Assembly: GCA_026929865.2 (NCBI GenBank) | Contig: CM049416.1 | Coordinates: forward strand, 12,911,501-12,975,500 | Reading direction: 5' to 3' | Length of the DNA stretch: 64,000 nucleotides | Source: Hyperoplus lanceolatus | Taxonomy: Eukaryota > Chordata > Actinopteri > Uranoscopiformes > Ammodytidae | In this document: positions 33,044-45,369 of the stretch, in pieces | Numbering within the stretch: position 1 is the first letter of the stretch | Layout of the letters: each line of letters starts with the position of its first letter | Made by a program: the position numbers and the translations under genes | The notes under the pieces: generated by a model | The model's input: only the letters and a program-made list of their open reading frames with translations | Database searches by the model: none | Told to the model about the DNA's origin: nothing

Positions 33044-35300
33044 AAGAAGAGAGACGAGGGCGTCTGAATGTGATCCACAAAATGTACTCCTATTCTGTCA
33101 ACATTTGAATTTAAACGGACACAAAAAAAGAGAGAGAAAAAAAGTAAGATTATAAGTCCAAATCTATTTGAAAGAAATTACAAGATTTACTGCTGCAGAC
33201 CTCTGGGTGACTGGTTTTCCTCTCTAAAAATGCGTTAAGTGTGTGTGTGTGTTTTTTTTTTTGTTTTTTTTTCTCCCTGTGTTGCTATTTAAAATGCATG
33301 GAAAGAGAATTACACCCTCCCCTCCCCAAATACAGTCTTAAAAATAACATGCAATATGTTGTCCTGAACTATAGGCACATATACTGGTACGTTTGCAAAA
33401 ACAAAAAAAATACATGCATTAAAGCTGTTCTTCTTTCAACACATGCATTATTTTGTCAACACATCTGTATGTCTTTTGTGAGAGATGACACCACAGACGT
33501 TTTTTTTCTTCTCCCCACGAGTTGCAAGCAGACGGAAAAATATCAATGGTAGAGATAAAGTTCCTATTTTACTCTTTTAGGGAAAACCATGTGTTTTTTT
33601 TTGGGATGTGGTATCAGCCTCTCCGCTCCTGTGCGTCTGTTCAAAGCAACGCGTCGCAACACTGAATATCATATAGTCTGTAGTACATTCATCTCAACAG
33701 CACATGGGGGCGCAGAGGTACAACTATTCACAATACTTTCACAGCAAAGATGATCGTAGTAAAAAAAAATTGGACATGAAAGCCAGTCAAATTGTCCTCA
33801 CATAAGTGCTTCCTCAAACCCTACCAATCCCACACCAACCTTTTTTTTTTTCTAAAGACACTTTCTGTCACTCCAGTGAAACTGTACTTTAAAAAAAAAG
33901 TGTTATTAAACACTGAATTAAAACAAGGAGGTAAAACATTTTCCTCTTCACAACTGAGGGAGGTTGATTCTAAAAATTTTTTACTGTAAAATAAACTTGG
34001 AAGACGCCCTGAGAAAGACATTTGGAACAGCCACATCTAACATTATTTACATCCTAGCTTGATAGGAAAGACTTAACTTGTGTGTGAATACAACCCAAGT
34101 ATTGAAGGATTGTGCTTCTAATGATTCGAAATCTGCTGAACTAATGTAATGTTTTGTTCTTCCGAGGTTATGTCAGCAAAACGAAAAAAGCAGATGTCAT
34201 GTTTGTTTCATTCTCAGTTTTCTCGCGTCTATACAGGTATCAGTAAAAGTGAGTCCTGTTGTTGGATAGTTTGGGGAGGGTGAGCTCACAACTTCCACAT
34301 GCTTAAAAAAAAAAGGCCCATTCCTTACACATTCAGAAAGGTAGAGCGACACACATTGTGTAGTAAAGGAACCGTGTGTGTGTGTGTGTGTTTTTTTTTT
34401 AAGCATGCTGGTTTGTTTTTATTTTCCTTTTTTAACCGTCTGTCCATGCTACTATCTATGTTGCCTGTTCTCTATTTTATTTTCAGTGTAAAATACATAT
34501 GTACCATAATCATACTGATATCAGGAGAGTTCAAACTTGATTTCTTCTGTCGGGTTTGTGAGAGTAGAGGTGTTGAGTTGTCTTTTAAAGGGAAAGTCTA
34601 GGCGTGTTTTTTTTTATTTTATTTCTTATTTTATTTTCCCTGTGGAAGGTTTGTGTCATCGATTTAACAAAGATGTTTTTCCACCGTGATTTTCCTGAGA
34701 TGGTCTCTTTGCCTTTTTGCTCTTTCTATGATACTGATCTGTGATGATTATGCAAGTGAATTTTATTTGATTGGGTCATTGTAGTAGCAGGAAAAAGTGA
34801 TATTAAAAATAAAAAGTATTCAAAGATGAAAAAGGCCCCACATTGTGCTATCGGGTTTTTCTATAGGCTTCAAAAATTGCACACACGAAACAATTTTATT
34901 TGACTGGAGAGGCTCACCATTGAGGGAGGACTTCTTTTTTTTTCTTCTCTTATTGGATGACAGCAGTCTTAGTGTTGTGTAGATTTCTTGCGTCCTGTCC
35001 TCACTCAGAATTACTGAAAGATTAACTTTCTAGGCGCTACATTCACTCAAATCAAGTCGATGATGGAGCACGGCTTTGAAAATAAACCTGGTTATTTTTT
35101 GTTTACCTGAGGGACTTGACAGTTATCTAAACCCAAGAAAACAGTCACTCACTGGATTTTTCTTTTCTTTTTTTCATAGCATCTAGATCAAAATATGGAG
35201 AGATCAAACTTTCATGAATCAGCTCTCCATGTGTTACAAAAGAAGAGTTCTGTCGGTAGTTTGCATACATGGCTCTTCAAAATACTCTGTAAATAAAGTG
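33044..35300 (+). other. ube2n 3' UTR (probable)
   Basis: Non-coding, T/A-rich sequence after the ube2n stop, with candidate poly(A) signals AATAAA at 34808-34813, 35081-35086 and 35292-35297. The longest would give a 3' UTR of about 2.25 kb. Choice among them cannot be made from sequence. Confidence 0.55.
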
Positions 35301-37150
35301 AGTTGATAAAGTAAGTAGAGGCTGGTCTGGTTAATGTTGTGTGGAGTTTGTGTTCCCCCAAAAGAAGAAAGGTTACAGCGAGGGTTTAGTTCATTAAGTT
35401 ATGAATTTTCTAGTAGGAATTATAATCTTTTTTCCCCAAAATTATTTTAGACAAATTGCTTGAAGCACGACACTTTATTATTATTTTTCATTTATTTTTG
35501 CTGTAGGACCGCTCATGTCCAGCAGAGGGAGACGTGGACACTTTTAACATTAGTGAGTCCTAAAAGGCAGTGTATGCTGCTTTTATGTTCTTTTTAAAAG
35601 TTGTATGGACAAGTATCTTATTGACCAATGCCGCATACAAATCGTGTTAACTATCTTTTGATGAGTCCATATGGAGAGAAAAAATACAAACTCAAAATTT
35701 CCCCAAATATTTTTAATAAATGTTAAATTATTTCGGAGCAGATATTTTGTTATGTAATTATATAAATATCAATCTCATAACCAGATAAAGAACATTAACT
35801 TGACATTTTGTACATTTTAAAACCAACCACACAAAATCAGATCAATGGCTTTCAGGTAAAATATTAATACAGGATATTTCAATGCTGTGGGAAAAATATG
35901 TTGCAAGTCCCAACTCCTTTTTGTTACCACTAGAGTTTCACTAGATGGCGCTACAAGCAGATTTAAACAGGACCAGACAGATTCACATCTTGTTTTTGTT
36001 GCTAAGGCACCTCATAATACAAAGTTATTACTTTTTTTAAATCTTTTTTTTTTAAGAGCTTGTGGGCATTTGGCATATGTTCTTCCTCGAGGTTAGGTTT
36101 CTTAACTAGCTTCCCACTTCACTGCAGTGGATGCACCTGTCTTGGGGGGGGGGGGGGGGGGGGGGCATGTTTTTCCATGTTTCCTTACCAGAAAAAAAAG
36201 AGGTTTCACAATGTTTTATGATCATGGCTGGGTTTATATGGCAACGGTGAGTCATTCAGGCTGGTATGTGGCCATTATTTGACTGGGATTGCAGGAAATG
36301 ATGCCCCTCTTTATCTGAAGTATCTGACAAAACATTAACTAGTCCCAGAGGCTGTGGTCTCCAAGTGAAGTGGTTTGTTATGAGACTGTTTGAAGAGTCA
36401 ATATATAACTGGACACATTTCATATGTTGCAAATATGAGCTCATATGTGAAGCCACTGCTGGAAGAAAAACATCACATGTGATTTTTGCGCTCGTAGGTC
36501 TCTTGTGGTTCTCTTAACTAAACGTGATTAACCAGCACAACACTTGCAATATCTCGGTGTGTAGGTTATCTAGTATGCATACTGACCGTGTGCCTCGCTT
36601 TTATCTTAAGTTTGACCCAGTATCATTTACACCCAATGTAATAGTTTGTTTGAACCAATATTGTAGTGCAGGTGAATGGCCTTTCTCAATTAATCATATG
36701 ACTGTAGAACAAGTGGCAGAAGTACTAGACGGCCACTCCACACTTAAAATGATTTAAAATATTTGGATTAGTCTTTCTTTCTTTTTTTATTGACTTCATA
36801 CCTTGTGAAGCAGAAGTTGTATTCGCCGCCGTGCAAACAAAAATCTCCCTCTGTGACAATTAAGACTTTTTTTTTCAAAGCCTTATCCACCTTGCCAGGA
36901 ATAAAAGTATGGTTTGGGAAAATCTAATTGTTTTGCCATAAAATACCAACATATTGTGTTCATTTATTTGAATTATTGAGGCCTAAAACATTTCTCCCTA
37001 TACTACCTCTTTGTTAACACTTAAACCCCACAAGTATAAGCAACATACAAACAAGTCATTATGGTATAACAAACTATTATTTATTTGGAAGCAGAACATA
37101 TTTCCCCACCCCTTTTAAACTCACAAAAAAAGGAAATTGTTAATGTAACT
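35301..37150. other. Intergenic, no gene seen
   Basis: AT-rich sequence with scattered A/T runs and one G22 tract. No ORF has coding character. Confidence 0.5.
36144..36165 (+). repeat. Poly(G) tract, 22 G
   Basis: An uninterrupted run of G, capable of G-quadruplex formation on the + strand. Its length may be unreliable in assembly. Confidence 0.9.
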
Positions 37151-37179
37151 GATGAACTTTAGAGGCCTTTGGTTGAATT

Positions 37180-37360
37180 TGTTTGGTTTTGCTAGCTGTT
37201 CCCGCCTATTTCCAGTCTTTTTGCTAAGCTAAGCTAAGAAGCTGCTAGCTGTAAGCTTATATTTGATCATATGAATAGACATACAAGTGGTATTGATCTT
37301 TATCATCTCTATTTAAAGTAGAATCAAAAAGCAAACTATTCCTTTTTAACTTTAAAGGAG
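37180..37360. repeat. Common fish interspersed repeat fragment
   Basis: TTCCAGTCTTTTTGCTAAGC with GCTAAGCTAAG and a terminal AAACTATTCCTTTTTAA matches, from memory, the right part of a very common percomorph non-autonomous DNA element. The opposite end is not recognisable here. Confidence 0.45.
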
Positions 37361-38238
37361 GATTTTTGAACAACACATTTGATTGGCAGGCAGTCAACAT
37401 AGAGTTAAAGGGACTCTTACCGATCCTGCAATTGAGAATTACAGCACTATCATACCATCCCGCCTCCCTCCAATGCCCCCACACCCTAATTCCATGCTTG
37501 TATCACTGGTTTCACTTCAGAGGTGTCGGCCAGAATACCACTTATGGCCAAAGGCGTCAGAATATAGCATGAGACTAGGAGAGGAGGAGTAGGGTTTTAT
37601 CCGCTCTTTATTTTCCTTTTTTCACAGGCACAGTCACATATAGATCGCGGGAAAAGAACAAAGGTTTAAACTCCGCTCGTGAGGAGACGTTACAACAGCT
37701 GTTGCGACCCGTGAATCGCATGCAAACTATATTATAACAGTGATCGGGACTGCATGTACATACTCACACACGGGTGATTCACATTTAAACTCAGATAAAC
37801 ACGTTTCCATGTGGAATGATCGCTTACTGCGGCAACGCTCACACACAGGCCCGGTTCTAGAAAGTCAGACTTGGGTGGGCCTGTGGAAATTTTGGGTGGG
37901 CACACTGTAAAGGGAGGCCGACGATGCGAGCGCGCGCAACCTGGATGGTGGTAGTCCAGAGCTATATACTATACACACTATAGGCAAGGCAAGGCAAGGC
38001 AAGTTTATTTATATAGCACAATTCAGACACAAGGCCACTCAGTGCTTTACAGGGGCAAGATTAGAATACATAAAACACATTATAAAACATTTAAAAGCGA
38101 ATAAAAGAAGCAAATAAAAATTAAATAAAAATTAAAACTCGATTTAATAAAAGAAGCAAATAAAATGAAAATTGCAAGTTAAAAAGGAAACAAAAAAGTC
38201 TTCAGACTCGATTTAAAAGAACTGAGAGTTGCAGCAGA

Positions 38239-41150
38239 CTACAAGTTCTCTGGGAGTTTGTTCCAGATTGTTGGTGCATAAAAACTAAAAGCTGCTTCTC
38301 CTCGTTTAGTCCTAACTCTAGGGACTGTAAGTAGACCTGTCCCAGACGACCTAAGGGCTCTGGACGGTTCATAACTTATCAGCATATCAGTAATGTATTT
38401 TGGCCCTAAACCATTTAGTGCTTTATAAACCAACATCAGAATTTTGAAATCAATTCTTTGAGTGACTGGAAGCCAATGTAAAGACCTCAGAACTGGGGTA
38501 ATGTGATCCACCTTTTTGGTCCTAGTGAGGACTCGAGCAGCAGCGTTCTGAATTAGCTGAAGCTGTCTGATTGATTTTTTTGGAAGGCCAGCAAGGACAC
38601 TGTTACAGTAGTCAAGTCTACTAAAGATAAATGCATGGACAAGTTTTTCTAAATCTTGCTGAGACATAAGCCCTTTAATTCTTGATATGTTTTTTAGGTG
38701 GTAGTAGGCTGATTTATTGATTGATTTTATGTGTTTCTTGAAATTCAAGTCAGAGTCTACAACAACACCAAGATTTCTGGCTTGGGGTGTAGTTTCTAAC
38801 ATAATGGATGTAAGCTGTGCGCTGACTTTTAATTGTTCATCTTTGGCACCAAAGACAATTACTTCAGTTTTATCGTTGTTTAATTGAAGGAAATTTTGGC
38901 ACATCCAATCATTGATTTGTTCAATGCACTTACTCAGTGCCTGTATTGGACTGTAGTATCCTGGTGATATGGTTATGTAAATTTGTGTGTCGTCTGCATA
39001 ATTATGGTAGCATAATTTGTTCTTATTCATAATCTGAGCTAGTGGGAGCATGTAGATGTTAAATAGAAGAGGGCCAAGAATGGAACCTTGGGGGACCCCG
39101 CATGTAATATTTGTCCGCTCAGATGTGAAATTGCCTATTGACACATAGTAGTCTCTATCCTTTAAGTAGGATTCAAACCAGCTTAGTACAGTTCCCGAAA
39201 GTCCAACCCAGTTTGCTAGTCGATCTAGTAATATGCTGTGGTCAACTGTGTCAAAAGCGGCACTGAGATCCAGTAAAACTAAGACAGAACGTTTGCCACT
39301 GTCTGTGTTTAAATGGATGTCATTGAGGACCTTAACCAGAGCAGTCTCAGTACTGTGGTGTTGTCGAAATCCTGACTGGAAGACATCAAAGCAGTTATTC
39401 ATTGCTAAGTAGTTATTTAGCTGTTGATAAACAGCTTTTTCAATGATTTTACTTAAAAATGGTAGGTTAGATATGGACCTATAATTTTTCATGAGTGATG
39501 TATCTAGATTGTTCTTTTTTAAGAGTGGCTTGATGACTGCTGTTTTCAGGGCCTGTGGGAATACACCTGTCTGAAGGGACATATTGACAATTTGTAGAAC
39601 ATCTGAGGCCATACAGCTAAAAACAGTTTTAAAGAAGCCTGTGGGCAGAATGTCAAGGCAACAGGATGAGGAGTTCAGGTGTTGTATAATGTCCTCCAGG
39701 TTTTTGTGGTTTATAAGATAAAATTCTGTCATTGCATTTGAATTGATTTTAAGAGGGAACACATATGTTGAACTTGGTATTGATGCAGTGACAGCTTGTC
39801 TAATTTTGTGAATTTTCTCAGTAAAGAAGGAGGCAAATTCATTGCAGGCCCTCGTGGAAAGATGCTCAGACGCTACTGGCATAGGAGGGTTTGTTAATCT
39901 GTCGACAGTAGCAAACAGGGCACGTGCATTGTTGTTGTTTTTGGTGATGATGTCAGAAAAGAAAGAATGCCTTGCATTTCTCAGTTCTGAGTTAAACGTG
40001 CACAGTTTCTCTTTGAAAATGTCATAATGAACCTGGAGATTTGTTTTTCGCCACCTGCGTTCTGCTTTACGGCACTCTCTTTCTATTCTGACCTGCGGGG
40101 CATTTCTCCAAGGAGATCTTTTCTTACCAGAGACAACCTTCATCTTAGTGGGCGCAGTAGCATCTATAACACTTGTAAGTTTGCCGTTAAAGTTGTCTAA
40201 GAGCTCCTTAACTGAGTTACAGGGGAGGGGTGGTATCGAAGAAAATGCTTGAATGAATGTTTCACTGGTATTTTCTGTAATATACCGCTTTTTGATTACT
40301 TTTGACTGATCAATTGTGTGAACAGACATTGTACTCTCAAAAAATAAACAGGAATGGTCTGAGAGGGGACCCATATCTGCCACTGTTATGTCTGAAATGT
40401 TCATTCCTCTGGAAATTATAAGGTCCAGCGTGTGCCCTTTGTTATGAGTTGGTTTGTCAACATGCTGATTTAGTCCAAAGTTGTCAAGGACACAGCACAG
40501 TTCTTTCGCACATCTGTCCTCTGGTTTGTCAGTATGAATATTGAAATCTCCGACGATTAATACACAGTCAAACTCAGTACAGATTACAGACAGCAGTTCA
40601 GTAAATTCATCAAAAAAGCTTGCATTGTATTGTGGTGGCCGGTAGATATTGATGAAAATAGCTCTAGAGGCTGAATTTAACTGTAGAGCCACATACTCAA
40701 ATGAATCAAAATTTCCATAAGACATCTTTTTGCATTGTAGAGATTCTTTAAACAGAATAGCAACCCCCCTCCTTTTTTATGCACTCTGGATTCACTCACA
40801 AAATTGTAATTTGCGGGGGCGGACTCTATAAGAACAGCTGAGCTGTTATCTTGGTCTAACCAAGTTTCAGTTAAAAACATAAAATTAAGATTGTGCCTAG
40901 TAATAAGATCATTAATTAAAAATGTTTTACCTGCCAAGGATCTGATGTTTAATAAAGCTAAATTTAGTGTGTTCGAAGCATTGTCAGCCCGATTTATTTC
41001 AGCACACTGTGTCTGAAGAGGAATGCTTATCAGATTTGATACATTTACAGGATTTAAGAGTTTCCTGTTACTTGAGATACACTTTGAGAAACAGGGCCCC
41101 AGCTTATCCTGTGAGTCGTAGGCGTTAACTAAGTAGCTGCGGCCCGGCAC
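38239..41150 (-). pseudogene. L2 ORF2: endonuclease-reverse transcriptase, one frameshift
   Basis: Cuts the target and reverse-transcribes the element RNA. APE-type endonuclease motifs: LALLNIRSLAGKTFLINDLI, FLTETWLD, VLIVGDFNIHTD and SDHSCLFFE. Reverse transcriptase: VLLDLSAAFDTVDHSILLDR, GVPQGSILGPLLF and the catalytic YADDTQIYI. A single G is missing in a G6 run (C6 at 40764-40769 on +), so the protein splits between 40677-41150 and 38239-40725; with one more G the frames join. The TAG at 38239 is followed in frame by SAATLSSFKSSLKTFLFPF and a stop at 38179, so it is probably a late nonsense mutation. No ATG precedes the endonuclease domain in this frame. Confidence 0.88.
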
Positions 41151-41153
41151 ATA

Positions 41154-42722
41154 TCAACAAGTGCTGACATCATCAGTCTCCCTAGCCTGATGATGATGAC
41201 GTCGCGGTGGGATCAGAGGGGGTTTGCGTGGCGGGGTGAAGAGCCGGGCGCTGTGGCTTAGATTGGCGAGTTGAGGGGGACGTTGACTGCTGGGGGTACA
41301 TATGATTTCCTTAAATCCCAGATCAGGAGAGGATGGAGAAAGGGTGGTTGTAGGAGAGAAACGAGGAGAGAGAGGTCGGCTTGGTGTTGACCTGCGTGGT
41401 CCAGGGGAGACGGGGATGGGTGGAGCCCCCTCCTCTCTGCCCTGATATCTCTCCTGGTCTGAGCTGTCATCTGGGGCCGGCAGTTGTCCTTCGGCGCTGC
41501 TGCTACGCTGTGTTATCTTCTTCTCCTGGGCCTTGTCCTTGGCACGAACAGATTGGTGACGTAGGACGTACATCACGTTGGATGTGAATAGTTTGACTCC
41601 AGCCTTATTTAGACAAAGTCCATCTGTCTTAAAAAGCTGCTTGCGGTTCCAGAAAATGTTAAAATTGTCAATAAAATGCACTGAGTGGTCAGGGCACACA
41701 GTTGAAAGCCATGTGTTCAGTGCTAACAGTCTAGTGAATCGCTCAGGTCCTCTTCTGATTGGTGGCAGAGGACCACTGATAAACACCTCAGCATTCAGTG
41801 AGCTGACCGTGTTCAGGAGATTCATAAAGTCCTGTTTCAACATTTCAGAATCTTGTTTTACAACATCATTTGATCCGATGTGCAGAATGATGTTCTTTAC
41901 AGTTGTGTGTGCAGCTGCAATTTCCAGGATTCTCTCTTCTAGGTCCGACACCATATCATTTGGAAAGCAGAGTACTTTGGTATCAACACTAAACATGCTT
42001 TTCATATCTCTAACAGAAAAGTCTCCAACTATCAGGGTTTCAGGCCTGGTCATTAGCTTGGTTAGCCCGGTTGTTAGCTCTCTCTGTGGCTCTTGGCTTT
42101 CGGGCCTTACCTTGTTGTGTGAAGGCGCTATGCTATCTTGGTCATCAGAGGGAAATCCAGGGACTTGCATCAGTGGAGTAAACCGGTTCGACACTTGCAC
42201 ACTTGTTTGCTGTGGAAGTTTGTTGTTGTTACCTCTCTCCCTTGCAGTAATCCATTGCTGCGGCCTCCGAGGCGCGGGGGTTGAGGAGGCACCGTGCCTG
42301 AGTGATAATGCAGGCCAGCCATCCAGATCAGTCATCTCATGGTGCTCGGCCCTGCCGGTTATCCGTCCTCCCTTTTCCAATCTCTTTGGCCTTCCACCAA
42401 GACGATTCCAGGGAGGGTTATCACTAACCTGGACACGGCCCTTTTGTTTCTTCATAGCCTTGTCGGTGCTAGTTAGCTGTGCGTTAGCTCGATCTTGTCC
42501 ACTGTTTAAAGTCACTGATAGAGTGGTGTCGTTCCCACATAGTCCATTCACATCAATGTTCATTTCTATTCGATTCATTTTTGTTTCCAGTGCTGTAATC
42601 CTCTGTAGGAGTGTTTGATAGTCCTCGTTAGATAAGGGAGGCATCTTGCTGCTAATTAGCTTTAGCTGAGCGCCTCGCTTCCAGTCACCACAGGCTTGTC
42701 CTGTTGTTAGGCCCCCCCTCAC
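41154..42722 (-). CDS. L2 ORF1 protein with coiled coil and SGNH/esterase-like domain
   Basis: RNA-binding/accessory protein of the L2 retrotransposon, uninterrupted. The first in-frame ATG is at 42722; MPPLSNEDYQTLL at 42644 is the likelier start because a heptad-like coiled coil (LLQRITALETKMNRIEMNID) follows at once. A basic, proline-containing linker precedes the esterase-like domain: TLIVGDFSVRDMK, LHIGSNDVV and DGLCLNKAGVKLF. The C-terminal 130 residues are Pro/Ser/Arg-rich. The stop TGA at 41156-41154 is in the same frame as ORF2. Confidence 0.85.
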   Translation of the reverse strand: MRGGLTTGQACGDWKRGAQLKLISSKMPPLSNEDYQTLLQRITALETKMNRIEMNIDVNGLCGNDTTLSVTLNSGQDRANAQLTSTDKAMKKQKGRVQVSDNPPWNRLGGRPKRLEKGGRITGRAEHHEMTDLDGWPALSLRHGASSTPAPRRPQQWITARERGNNNKLPQQTSVQVSNRFTPLMQVPGFPSDDQDSIAPSHNKVRPESQEPQRELTTGLTKLMTRPETLIVGDFSVRDMKSMFSVDTKVLCFPNDMVSDLEERILEIAAAHTTVKNIILHIGSNDVVKQDSEMLKQDFMNLLNTVSSLNAEVFISGPLPPIRRGPERFTRLLALNTWLSTVCPDHSVHFIDNFNIFWNRKQLFKTDGLCLNKAGVKLFTSNVMYVLRHQSVRAKDKAQEKKITQRSSSAEGQLPAPDDSSDQERYQGREEGAPPIPVSPGPRRSTPSRPLSPRFSPTTTLSPSSPDLGFKEIICTPSSQRPPQLANLSHSARLFTPPRKPPLIPPRRHHHQARETDDVSTC

Positions 42723-43639
42723 GTTCTATTGAGAAGGTCGTAAAAGTGTCCAAAAATGCCTGTAGTATCTATAAAAGTAAAAATAAATTACAGTCCCTTT
42801 GATTTGTATGTATCCAGGACCTGCTGCTAAATTTATTATCGAGGAAAAATAAGAATGTAAGCAAAAAGTGCAAGAGGAGGAGAGAGCAAGCAGAAAAGCG
42901 TCTGCACAGTAGGAAAGCAGGAAGCGTTATATAGATATATAGTCTTTCCACTATTGGCTCCGATGTCTACCTGGGTGAAAATAGTAGCCAGCCCGAAATC
43001 CCAACCCTCCTAGGGGGGTCCGGGGGTATGCTCCCCCGGGAGTTTTTTTTTTACCTTTTTAAATTGAAATGCATGAATCTGGTGTTCTTTGAGAGGGAAA
43101 TTAAGAGGCAAAATCTGAGGAATTTTGTGTGAACAAATAATTTGGAGACACTGGGTCGGATGAATTATAAGCTATTGAAGGAAGACACATGGATTTTCCA
43201 TAGAAATATAAATTTGAAATAAAATATTATGCAGGGTCCTCTGGGATGGGCTTGGTGCTCTTTTTCTTTTACGGGACATATTTTTCTGTAATATAATTAA
43301 TTCATTAAAATGCAGTGAGAGGAACGAAGCAGAAGAACTCCAGTTATTGTCCAGTTATCTTTTTTTCCACAGACGAGGCTGAAATAGGCTATATACTATA
43401 CACAGTGCATGGGCAACTGAGGGCAGCCCCATTTCCAAATGTTTTTAAATAAACTCAATACACACTGTGCATGCCATGGACTTGAACGTGACGTGATCAG
43501 TTAACCTCGGAATACCTCCCAGATGAACTGATTCAATTATTAAGCTAATAACTATCTACCAAAACATTGTATTCCTTTTATTGTATGATGATTTACATTT
43601 ACATAATATGATGTTGATATCAAACACACAAACAAAAAA

Positions 43640-43718
43640 AAAAATTGGGGGGGGGGCCCTGGCCCCCCTCGGGACCCTAAGCGACCGCTCATTTCGCTTA
43701 TACCTCGGGCCAGCTCTG
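43640..43718 (-). mobile_element. Fragment with a second hAT-type terminus
   Basis: On the minus strand the sequence starts CAGAGCTGGCCCGAGG and continues through AGCGGTCGCTTAGGGTCC and a G/C run, the look of a fish hAT end. It lies in the central part of the 37846-44395 element. A matching opposite end or duplication of the adjacent CTGACCAG was not found. Confidence 0.45.
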
Positions 43719-44916
43719 CTGACCAGTGACCACTGTAAGCGGGTGGGTAACTTGGAGACAGGCTGTCCTGCCCACCCAATAATACAATTAGAAGCAATGC
43801 ATGGTAATGGTATATTCTTTAATATTAATTAATTGTCTGAATTTTATTTGACATTTTCTTGGACAGCGAATGAACAGGTTCGTCCGATAGTGGGTCTGGA
43901 CTTCCAACTAAAAAAAACCCCCCTAGGAGACCCCCCTAGGAGGGTCGGGATTTCGGCTGGCTACTATTTTCACCCAGGTAGACATCGGAGCCAATAGTGG
44001 AAAGACTATATATCTATATAGTGTGTATAGTATATAGCTCTGGACTACCACCATCCAGGTTGCCCAGTCCCAAAGCTTTCTCTTCAATCAGCTCAAGCTG
44101 CCTACAGTTAATACTGCGATTAAAAACATAGATACATTATGCTGTATATAAATGGATATTATATGTTATTCATAAACATTTGGGGAAAAAAAACATGCAA
44201 GAATCAAATCTCCCACACAGCAACACTCAAAGTTTATTGCATATTGTGTTCTACACAGACGCAGAGATCTTACAAGGGCAAAAAAATTTGGCTCGCGCGC
44301 TCTGCGCGCGCTCGCATCATCGGCCTCCCTGCACAGTGTGCCCACCCAAAATTTCCACAGGCCCACCCAAGTCTGACTTTCTAGAACCGGGCCTGATGGT
44401 CGCTACTCGCTACTGTCTGCCGTGGAATCAATGAATTTTATATATATTTTTCATAATATTATGAGATTGAAATCATTTTTTGTTTTTACTCTGTCTTATA
44501 TTTTAGAGTGTAATTACCTTATTAATACCATTTTAACCTAATCCAAAAAAAGTGTAAAAATGCAACAAAGGTAAGAGTCGCTTTAAAGTGAAGAGAGTTG
44601 CACATTATCAACCATGACAACAGACAAGACAGACAGTACGCAACTTTGAGTTCTTGAAAAGCGCTAGGCCCATATAAGTTTCATCTATTCTTATGATGAC
44701 AGTGATCAGATGATGATGTAGTCAGATGATGCATGTCCTAAACATAGCCCTGCTGATGTGGCAGGGGCAGATCTTCTCTCTATGATTGCTGACTGCAGCT
44801 GAAGGCTGTTTCGACACATGCTGGTGAAGTCTGACTGACAGTCCATGACAAACTGCTTGGGTGGACGACGCGTGTCATTGGTATCTGAAACCTGAATTTG
44901 TGGGATGATGCAGTTG

Positions 44917-44951
<35 letters not shown>

Positions 44952-45369
44952 GCGATCCATTTTGTGATGGAATATTTTCTACTTAGTTTTGATTTTTTTT
45001 GTATCTGTTTCTCCGTCCCTCTTTTCCTTTCCTCATCCCTCATTTCCCATGCTTTTTTCCCTCCTCTTCTTGATCTGCACTTAAACGTGGAGCTAGCGAT
45101 TGTAGAGAATGCTTCTGAATATTTCCACACTATTATTATTAGCTACCTGTCCGTACTGGGTTTTGCCCTGAAAAAGGGATTTTGACAACAAGCGTTCTCC
45201 AGATTCGCTGACTCCACCTTTAATCCCCTTTTCCTGATCCTCCCTCTTTTTTAACTTTTTCCTCAACGCTCCCACTTTACGTCACCTTAAATTCCTTGGT
45301 TTTTCTTCTTCACCTCCTCTAATTTCCTCTTATTCCCCTCATTCTTTCTTTCCTCACATATCCATCTTC

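Larger units (their letters stand above)
37983..42927 (-). mobile_element. L2-clade LINE, near full length
   Basis: Minus-strand non-LTR retrotransposon of about 4.95 kb: 5' leader (42927-42723), ORF1 with esterase-like domain, ORF2 with endonuclease and reverse transcriptase, a short 3' UTR with TTTGTGTCTGAATTGTGCTA, and a CTTGC pentamer tail (37983-38000). The inverted partner arm at 44000-44045 shows the uninterrupted target CACACTATATAGATATATAG; comparison gives the borders and a 4-bp TATA duplication. Confidence 0.9.
37846..44395. mobile_element. hAT-type element with long inverted arms, split by an L2 LINE
   Basis: Starts CAGGCCCGGTTCTAG (37846) and ends CTAGAACCGGGCCTG (to 44395). About 63 bp at each end are perfect inverted repeats, and homology continues inward through about 43010 and from about 43925. 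Without the LINE the element is about 1.6 kb. The left arm lacks about 240 bp present in the right arm (about 44062-44301). Flanks CTCACACA and ATGGTCGC do not match, so no 8-bp target duplication is visible; it may be two opposed copies or a rearranged one. No transposase is seen. Confidence 0.7.

Noticed and set aside
41578..42618. 346-codon open frame on + opposite L2 ORF1
   Set aside because: Antisense shadow of ORF1, which has recognisable domains; the + translation has none.
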